Source: UBA1351 sp964563505
Lineage (GTDB): Bacteria; Bacillota; Clostridia; Lachnospirales; Vallitaleaceae
Assembly (NCBI GenBank): GCA_964563505.1
Contig: CAZLXW010000010.1
Span: 1 to 64,000, forward strand
DNA length: 64,000 nucleotides
Direction of reading: 5' to 3'
The notes under the pieces were generated by a model. That model saw nothing but the letters and a program-made list of their open reading frames with translations. It searched no databases and had not been told where the DNA came from. A program made the position numbers and the translations under genes. Of the stretch, positions 58,474 to 64,000 are shown piece after piece; within the stretch, counting starts at the first letter, position 1; each line of letters starts with the position of its first letter.

Positions 58474-59109
58474 TTATTGTAGTGAAGCTCTTAATTGTGT
58501 TATTATTTTACTAATGCGTTCACTTTCCATTTTCATACTGACACGATTAACAACCATACGTGCCGATAATGGACAAATCGTTTCAAGAACAACAAGACCA
58601 TTTTCTTTAAGCGTTGTTCCGGTTTCTACAATATCAACAATAACTTCAGATAAACCAACAAGTGGAGCTAATTCAATTGAACCGTTTAGTTTAATAATTT
58701 CTACTTTTTGATTCTTTTTATTATAAAAATAGTCTTTTGCAATATTTGGATATTTTGTAGCTACACGGATGGAATTATTATATTTAAGCTGTTCACTCAT
58801 AGACTCTGGACCAGCAACAACCATGTTGCATTTACCAAACCCTAAATCCACGACTTCATAGAGATTGCGACGTTCTTCTAATATTGTATCTTTACCGACG
58901 ACCCCGATATCCGCCGCTCCATATTCCACATAAGTTGGAACATCACTTGCTTTTGCCAAGAAAAATTTTAACTTTAATTCTTCATTGACGAAGATTAATT
59001 TACGTGTATCTGTATACATTTCTTCACAGGTAATCCCTTGTTGTTCTAACATTTTTAATGCTTTTTTTGCTAATCGACCTTTTGCCAAAGCAAATGTTAA
59101 ATATCGCAT
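58474..59109 (-). CDS. hisG: ATP phosphoribosyltransferase, short form HisG
   Basis: 211 residues without the regulatory C-domain, so it needs HisZ. FALAKGRLAKKALKMLEQQG, AADIGVVGKDTILEE and ELAPLVGLSEVIVDIVETGT (PRPP loop). Committed step of the pathway. 1 bp overlap with hisZ. Confidence 0.96.
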   Translation of the reverse strand: MRYLTFALAKGRLAKKALKMLEQQGITCEEMYTDTRKLIFVNEELKLKFFLAKASDVPTYVEYGAADIGVVGKDTILEERRNLYEVVDLGFGKCNMVVAGPESMSEQLKYNNSIRVATKYPNIAKDYFYNKKNQKVEIIKLNGSIELAPLVGLSEVIVDIVETGTTLKENGLVVLETICPLSARMVVNRVSMKMESERISKIITQLRASLQ

Positions 59110-60371
59110 TATAGGCCTCCTTTTGACAGTTCGCTTAAATTTACTGTCTTTGTGTCGTCTGTTTTCAAATCAATTAATTGAACAGTGTTTGAATCATTGA
59201 TATAGATCATACCACCAATGGATTTACTTTGACCATATAATTTTCCATCGTCTAAACCATGGTTTCGAGTATCTAATTCTACCGTCATTCCCTGACGACG
59301 TAAGACTTCTGCTAATTGAATGGCGGTTTTTCGATAAGGTGGCTCATAGACGATCAATGTATTAATCGACGGAACTTCAATCGTTATCCCTTGACGTGTA
59401 ATCGCATTTAATAATTCATCAATACGAATGGCAAATCCGACAGCCGGCATATCATAAGCGAAGGTACTGAGCAGGGCGTCATAACGGCCCCCATCAACAA
59501 CACTCACTCCTGTTCCATAGGTATATCCTTTGAATATAACCCCTGTATAATATTGTAACTGAGAGACCATGCCTAAATCAAAGGAAACATATTCACTTAA
59601 GTCATAGTCTTTGAGGATTTCATAAACCTCTTTAATCCGCTCAATGGCACCTAGAGCAACAGCATTGGTTGTAAGCTCTTTGGCACGTTCTAACACTTCT
59701 TCTTGTCCAAACAAAGTGGGTAATTCAAGTAAACCTTTTTTTGCTGTTTCATTTATTTTCAGGTCTTCTAACAACTCTTCAATAGCAATGTAATTTTTAT
59801 CATCAATTAGTTTGCGAACTTCTTCACTAAATTCATTGGATAATCCAGCTTCTGCTGCTAATCCTTTGAAAAAACCAGCATGACCAATATCAAGTTGAAA
59901 CTCTTGTAAGCCGGATGCCAGTAAAGCATTAATGGCGAGGGCTATACTCTCAGCATCAGCATCGGCATTAGCAATACCGATACATTCAACACCGGCTTGT
60001 GTATATTCACGAAGTTTGCCTTGATAGTTTTCATTATTATAAAATACATTCCCAAGATAAGAAAAGCGTTTAGGTGATTTTTCATGATTATAAAACGTTG
60101 CTGTGTATCTTGCAATACTTGGGGTTACATCCGGACGCAATGAAAGAATATCTCCTTCACGATTAAAAAATTTATATAAATTTTTACTATCCTCTGTACC
60201 ACGCTCATAATGATATATATCATAATATTCAAAGGTTGGTGTTTGAACCTGTTCATAACCATAGTGATTAAATAGATCGAGAATATTGCGTTCAATTTGT
60301 TGTTTTTTTCGCGTATCCAAAGGATGAATATCTCTTAATCCTTCAACGGTGTGTAATATTTGCTTGTTCAT
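59109..60371 (-). CDS. hisZ: HisZ, regulatory subunit of ATP phosphoribosyltransferase
   Basis: 420 residues, class II aminoacyl-tRNA synthetase fold like HisRS but without its anticodon arm: GLRDIHPLDTRKKQQIERNI, TPTFEYYDIY, LRPDVTPSIARYTATFY, GTGVSVVDGGRYDALLSTF and AVGFAIRIDELL. It allosterically controls short HisG. First gene of the his operon, about 65 bp after a strong promoter; no T-box was seen in the short leader. Confidence 0.93.
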   Translation of the reverse strand: MNKQILHTVEGLRDIHPLDTRKKQQIERNILDLFNHYGYEQVQTPTFEYYDIYHYERGTEDSKNLYKFFNREGDILSLRPDVTPSIARYTATFYNHEKSPKRFSYLGNVFYNNENYQGKLREYTQAGVECIGIANADADAESIALAINALLASGLQEFQLDIGHAGFFKGLAAEAGLSNEFSEEVRKLIDDKNYIAIEELLEDLKINETAKKGLLELPTLFGQEEVLERAKELTTNAVALGAIERIKEVYEILKDYDLSEYVSFDLGMVSQLQYYTGVIFKGYTYGTGVSVVDGGRYDALLSTFAYDMPAVGFAIRIDELLNAITRQGITIEVPSINTLIVYEPPYRKTAIQLAEVLRRQGMTVELDTRNHGLDDGKLYGQSKSIGGMIYINDSNTVQLIDLKTDDTKTVNLSELSKGGL

Positions 60372-60434
60372 TTCTTCACTCCTTGCTTTATTATGGTAAA
60401 GTGCTAATCTGCTAATTTATTAAACTTGTTTTTT

Positions 60435-60463
60435 ATTATATGGGATGATCTTATCCTTGTCAA
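60435..60463 (-). promoter_or_regulatory. his operon promoter
   Basis: TTGACA (60458-60463), 17-bp spacer and TATAAT (60435-60440) on the minus strand: both hexamers match the vegetative consensus exactly. It starts about 60 nt of leader before hisZ. Confidence 0.85.
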
Positions 60464-60481
60464 TTGTTTTTCGGAATCTTT

Positions 60482-61012
60482 TTAAGTTTCTTGGAGAAAG
60501 CGGTCGAGGGCATCAATATAATGGACAATATAACCATCTTTATTATGAACTTGATAAAAGGCTGTAAACTCCTCATATGGAATCGACTTAGGACCACCGT
60601 CATTCGATATGGCTATCTTTTTTTCAATAAAGGTAAATGGAACAAAAAAGATGGCGTCTTCACAACTAAAATGAATTAAAAAAAAGGCAATCCCTTCTTG
60701 TTTCTCAAAATCCTTCATAAAATCAATTTGATGATGATGAATGTTTTTAAGCGGAAATCGTTTAAGTTTCGTTTCCTTGGCATCAAAACAAATGGGATAG
60801 CCTTGCACAAGTCCAATATAATCAACTGTAGACCGTTCTTCAAAAAAAGCCTTTTTAATATTTCCATTAACCGAATCAAGTTCGACCGGTTTAATGGGTG
60901 TCGGTATTTTTTGAATCAACCCCAACTGATGTTCTCGATATTTCACATTGGTTAAATTTATGTATTCTTCTAAGGCACTTCCTCGAAGTCCTCGGCTACG
61001 ATAATAGGCCAT
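60482..61012 (-). CDS. recU: RecU Holliday junction resolvase
   Basis: The start at 61012 is preceded by AGAAGG. 176 residues: RGSALEEYINLTNVKY, KAFFEERSTVDYIGLVQG (catalytic Glu/Asp), ICFDAKETKLKRFPLKNIHHHQIDFM read in two parts and AFFLIHF. It resolves four-way junctions; in Firmicutes usually beside ponA, here beside queG. Confidence 0.9.
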   Translation of the reverse strand: MAYYRSRGLRGSALEEYINLTNVKYREHQLGLIQKIPTPIKPVELDSVNGNIKKAFFEERSTVDYIGLVQGYPICFDAKETKLKRFPLKNIHHHQIDFMKDFEKQEGIAFFLIHFSCEDAIFFVPFTFIEKKIAISNDGGPKSIPYEEFTAFYQVHNKDGYIVHYIDALDRFLQET

Positions 61013-61013
61013 T

Positions 61014-61982
61014 TTATTTACCTTCTCTTTCTTTTTGTATTTGGTAAATATTTCGTTTGAAACGTTTATTCCCAATCCAACCGGCGGATGTTTGACCGAA
61101 TTTTTCTTTAAAACCTCGATTGGATAAAGCTAGGAGATCATTAATCTTTTGATTGGGTTCAACAAGCGCTTTATGGTCATATGCATCAAGTCTTATACCA
61201 TTTAAGGGACATACCCGTTGACATGTATCACATCCATAGACATAACCATCTAAGGTCAAATCGTCACCAAGCTCATTAAGGGTTTCATCCCATTTTTTAG
61301 ACTGGGTCAAAAAAGAGATACACCGTTTTGATGTTAATCGACCAAAGGTCTGAATGGCATGATTGGGACAACTTCTTGCACACCGCCCACATGTTTGACA
61401 AAAAGGATGAAAATACCTTTGATATTCATCGAATGATTCAATAGCTTTTGTCTCAATGCCCAAATCTAAATCCGTTAAAATGTAACCGATATAAAAGCGT
61501 GAACCGAACTTTGGATGAATGAGCAAACTATTTCGACCAATTTTTACTAATCCCGTTCGAAGTAAAATCGATTTATCATTTAAGGGCCCCATATCTGAAT
61601 AGGCTTTCGTATTCGTGGCATAGGTCCTTTGTAGATAGGCCTCCAATTGATGACATTGCTTTAGAACCCCTTCATGATAGTCAGTGAAAATAGATGATTT
61701 TGAAATACGCACCTCGTCGGATTGCAATTGGTCATTCTTCGAGAAGTCCATATGATATGGATATATAAGTGCAATTATTGTTTTCGCATGATCTAAATGT
61801 ATGGAAGGATTATAAGTTTCCGATGTTGTCAACTTATTATCGACATCGAGATAACACTTAGTCGCCTGCTTCCTCTCTTTAATAAAATTGGCATAACCAA
61901 TGTTAGGCTTTGCATCGCAAAACCCAATATCAGCTATACCAATTGATTGTGCATATTCTTGAATACTATTTTGTCGTGTCAT
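61014..61982 (-). CDS. queG: epoxyqueuosine reductase
   Basis: 322 residues; IADIGFCDAKPN, TKAYSDMGPLNDKSILLRTG (cobalamin-site Asp region), GRNSLLIHPKFGSRFYIG and two 4Fe-4S motifs CQTCGRCARSCPNHAIQ and YGCDTCQRVCPLN. Converts epoxyqueuosine to queuosine in tRNA using cobalamin. Overlaps the next gene by 4 bp. Confidence 0.93.
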   Translation of the reverse strand: MTRQNSIQEYAQSIGIADIGFCDAKPNIGYANFIKERKQATKCYLDVDNKLTTSETYNPSIHLDHAKTIIALIYPYHMDFSKNDQLQSDEVRISKSSIFTDYHEGVLKQCHQLEAYLQRTYATNTKAYSDMGPLNDKSILLRTGLVKIGRNSLLIHPKFGSRFYIGYILTDLDLGIETKAIESFDEYQRYFHPFCQTCGRCARSCPNHAIQTFGRLTSKRCISFLTQSKKWDETLNELGDDLTLDGYVYGCDTCQRVCPLNGIRLDAYDHKALVEPNQKINDLLALSNRGFKEKFGQTSAGWIGNKRFKRNIYQIQKEREGK

Positions 61983-62983
61983 AAAAGATCACCTTTTCCT
62001 AAAAGTGTTCTAAATTCCTTGGGATAAGGAGCAATAAATGTTTTGTCAATGAGATAGGCTAATGGATCATCAACATTTAAGAATGTGTAGGAATAACTAT
62101 GTAACAATTGATTATTAATGCCATATTTTTTCAAAAAGTATGTATTGCGTTGACTATCACCATACTTCAAATCTCCAATTATCGGATGATGAATGCTTGA
62201 TAAATGATGGCGAATCTGATGAGTTTTACCTGTATGAAGTTCAACATCAACAAGGGTATAATCTTCATCAGCGTGATAATCGATTGGATGAATGACCGTA
62301 TGTATATAATCATCCGCTTTATCCATTGTCATTGTCACTTGATTATTTTTATCTTTTTTCTGATAGCCTTTAAGTTCAATCGAACTATTTAGGCGTCCAA
62401 GGACAAGAGCACGATAGCGTTTATCCACCTGATGATTTTTAATACTTTCATTCATACGCCGAAGAGCTAACGCATTTTTTCCGATGATGAGGAGTCCGCT
62501 TGTATTTCGGTCGAGCCGATTACACACACCATACCGGTCTAACAGTTTGTCATAGACAATCCCTTGAGCTTTTGCATACTGACCATATTGATCAACCACA
62601 TTGACATTTTTTCCATTAGGTTGAGATAATACGTCCTTAGGTTTTGAGTAAATCAACACATGGCTATCTTCATATATAATATGATTTTTCAAAAGCGTCT
62701 GTCTTGTCAGCACATCCTTTATTTCAGCATTAGCCTTACTTGATTCAATCCCGGCAAATTTGTTAAAGGTCTCGTCGGCAAGGTAAAACTGAAGTGAATC
62801 TCCAAGTCGGCATCGTTCATCACCTTTAAGTTTTTTTTCATTTAATACAATATTTTTCTTGCGAAACATTTTAAAGATAAAGGATTTTTTGGCATTTTTT
62901 AAGACTTTGAAACAAATCTTGTCCACACGTTCGCCGGCATATTGTTTTGTGATCTCTATCGATTTCATATATATATCATCCAT
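61979..62983 (-). CDS. RluA-family pseudouridine synthase (RluC-like)
   Basis: N-terminal S4-like domain (AGERVDKICFKVLKNAKKSF), catalytic domain with the Asp in VCNRLDRNTSGLLIIG, LHTGKTHQIRHHLSSIHHP and GDLKYG. 334 residues; some family members act at 23S 955/2504/2580, not shown here. ATG 62968 is an alternative start; neither has a strong ribosome binding site. Confidence 0.85.
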   Translation of the reverse strand: MDDIYMKSIEITKQYAGERVDKICFKVLKNAKKSFIFKMFRKKNIVLNEKKLKGDERCRLGDSLQFYLADETFNKFAGIESSKANAEIKDVLTRQTLLKNHIIYEDSHVLIYSKPKDVLSQPNGKNVNVVDQYGQYAKAQGIVYDKLLDRYGVCNRLDRNTSGLLIIGKNALALRRMNESIKNHQVDKRYRALVLGRLNSSIELKGYQKKDKNNQVTMTMDKADDYIHTVIHPIDYHADEDYTLVDVELHTGKTHQIRHHLSSIHHPIIGDLKYGDSQRNTYFLKKYGINNQLLHSYSYTFLNVDDPLAYLIDKTFIAPYPKEFRTLLGKGDLL

Positions 62984-62986
62984 TCA

Positions 62987-63598
62987 TTAATGCACTTTAA
63001 TAATAATTGCTTCTGCTAATCGCTCCATTTTAGATTCATCAGCCCCATGAACTTGAGATTTTATCTTGGTTTTAAGGTCTAAGCAGAATTGATCATAATC
63101 CTTATAAATTTTAACGGGCTCATGATGCCCTTTAGGTTGAATAATGGATTCGATGATTTTTTTTGCTTGAGTGGGATTATTTTTTTCTAAAATCAATCCA
63201 TATACGCCAACGGATGTAATGACTAAACTCTGAAAAAAATAAGTCCTTTTTCCACGAATAATTGGTAATTCACCAAGGACCAAAAAGTCATCACTTATTG
63301 TCGCCACACGACTGAAGGCTTCTTCGTTCAAAGGTTTATAGCCGGAAAAACTTATTGCTTTAGCTAAAAACTGGGCAAATGGCAGAATGAGCAATGCACT
63401 CACTACCATAAACATGGGTTCAACATCTGAAAATACAGTTTTTCCAAGTGCAAATGTTAGAAGACATATAATGAGCATGATAAGAGCCCATTGATAATTA
63501 TGTCGCTTCATATAACGTGTGTATCCATATTCTCCACGTAGGCGTTCTTTTCCACTACTTTTTTGATTATTTACCTGTGTGCCCAAAGCCGCCTTCAC
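62987..63598 (-). CDS. membrane protein of unknown function
   Basis: Two adjacent membrane helices (about residues 38-53 and 62-82) and a cytoplasmic C-domain of about 115 residues with LVLGELPIIRGKRTYFFQSL and LVITSVGVYGLIL. The start is uncertain: GTG at 63598 inside dut, or ATG at 63511 directly before the helices. No family recognised; overlaps dut, so probably co-transcribed. Confidence 0.6.
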   Translation of the reverse strand: MKAALGTQVNNQKSSGKERLRGEYGYTRYMKRHNYQWALIMLIICLLTFALGKTVFSDVEPMFMVVSALLILPFAQFLAKAISFSGYKPLNEEAFSRVATISDDFLVLGELPIIRGKRTYFFQSLVITSVGVYGLILEKNNPTQAKKIIESIIQPKGHHEPVKIYKDYDQFCLDLKTKIKSQVHGADESKMERLAEAIIIKVH

Positions 63599-64000
63599 CT
63601 CGTAGACTCTCTTCTAATTGATTCGTTTCTTCAAACACCCCATGTACAATAGGGTTAAATACCATTTGTGCAATACGCTCCCCGTGAATAATGGAAAAAT
63701 TATCACTTCCATGATTAATCATGATAATCTTAATCTCGCCACGATAATCTGCGTCAATGGTTCCCGGTGTATTGACTAAAGAAATTCCATGCTTTAACGC
63801 TAGACCGCTACGTGGACGAATCTGTGCTTCATAACCATCAGGAATGGCAATTTTAATCCCGGTTGGAACTAATGTTATCTGACCGGGCTCTAGAATTTTA
63901 TCTTTATCCAAGCAGGCATATAAATCCATACCGGCTGAGTGTTCCGTTTGATATGCAGGTAAGTTGAGTGTCTTTCCTTCTTCTGTTCGTTCAACAAAAA
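63567..64000 (-). CDS. dut: dUTP diphosphatase, 5' end outside window
   Basis: The frame is open to the window edge, reading FVERTEEGKTLNLPAYQTEH before SAGMDLYA, so the ATG at 63929 is internal and the gene starts beyond 64000. Trimeric dUTPase motifs 1-5: SAGMDLYA, IRPRSGLALKHG, NTPGTIDADYRGEIKIIMIN (catalytic Asp), GERIAQMVF and the C-terminal GEGGFGHTGK arm that closes on the substrate. Removes dUTP and supplies dUMP. Confidence 0.95.
   Translation of the reverse strand, partial: FVERTEEGKTLNLPAYQTEHSAGMDLYACLDKDKILEPGQITLVPTGIKIAIPDGYEAQIRPRSGLALKHGISLVNTPGTIDADYRGEIKIIMINHGSDNFSIIHGERIAQMVFNPIVHGVFEETNQLEESLRGEGGFGHTGK

Noticed and set aside
60372..60440. T-box riboswitch upstream of hisZ
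   Set aside because: The leader is only about 60 nt and has neither a T-box sequence nor a terminator hairpin.
1..64000. tRNA or rRNA genes
   Set aside because: No cloverleaf or rRNA-like segment was recognised by eye; a tRNA scan was not possible here.

Overview
The window comes from a low-GC, Gram-positive anaerobe of the Bacillota, class Clostridia, probably a Lachnospirales-type lineage (Vallitalea/Petrocella-like). The reasons are the Rnf complex in clostridial order (rnfCDGEAB), a sensory [FeFe]-hydrogenase-like protein with DRTGG and anti-sigma-like partners, strong AGGAGG ribosome binding sites, and the Firmicute order ylmE-sepF-ylmG-ylmH-divIVA ... lspA-rluD-pyrR-permease-pyrB-pyrC. 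This is inferred from gene content; no rRNA or tRNA was seen.

Positions 1-13.8 kb are accessory DNA, all genes on the + strand. The first 4.2 kb looks like an integron-type array of single-gene cassettes with no integrase in view. Five imperfect inverted-repeat sites (about 572-655, 1639-1711, 2583-2655, 3244-3316, 4108-4234) lie between unrelated genes, and several end in attC-like cores such as GCCTAAC, GCTTAAC, GTTAAGC and GTTGAAC. The cargo is a partial membrane protein, a frameshifted lipoprotein, an Amj-family lipid II flippase, an unknown protein, a decayed methyltransferase and another lipoprotein. A decayed small-molecule kinase follows, split by an ISL3-family element (5400-7202) with perfect 21-bp ends. 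Next come a toroid-fold protein, a SatD-DUF3307 operon preceded by 28-bp-spaced GCATAA iterons, and small genes (C_GCAxxG, VOC, DUF1697, RDD, DUF1349). A tyrosine recombinase at 13.8-14.9 kb marks the border.

Positions 15-42.9 kb are a conserved core, nearly all on the minus strand. It holds pyrimidine genes with a PyrR attenuator, the ylm/div cluster, rodA-minEDC-mrdA-mreDC-radC-maf (cell shape and division-site selection), then the rnf operon. The positional PyrB and PyrC have unusual substitutions at active-site positions.

Positions 43-48.7 kb hold the hydrogenase-like redox-sensing module, a soluble chemoreceptor fused to a sugar-binding-type domain, and a small Cys-rich protein behind a leader hairpin. 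Positions 48.7-52.7 kb contain an aldehyde dehydrogenase relic, a lactonase-fold protein, a baeRF protein, a lone flgB and a TrkA-C membrane protein. Positions 52.7-60.4 kb are a complete histidine operon, hisZGDCBHAF-IE, from one clear promoter. Then follow recU, queG, an RluA-type synthase, a membrane protein and dut, which runs off the right edge.
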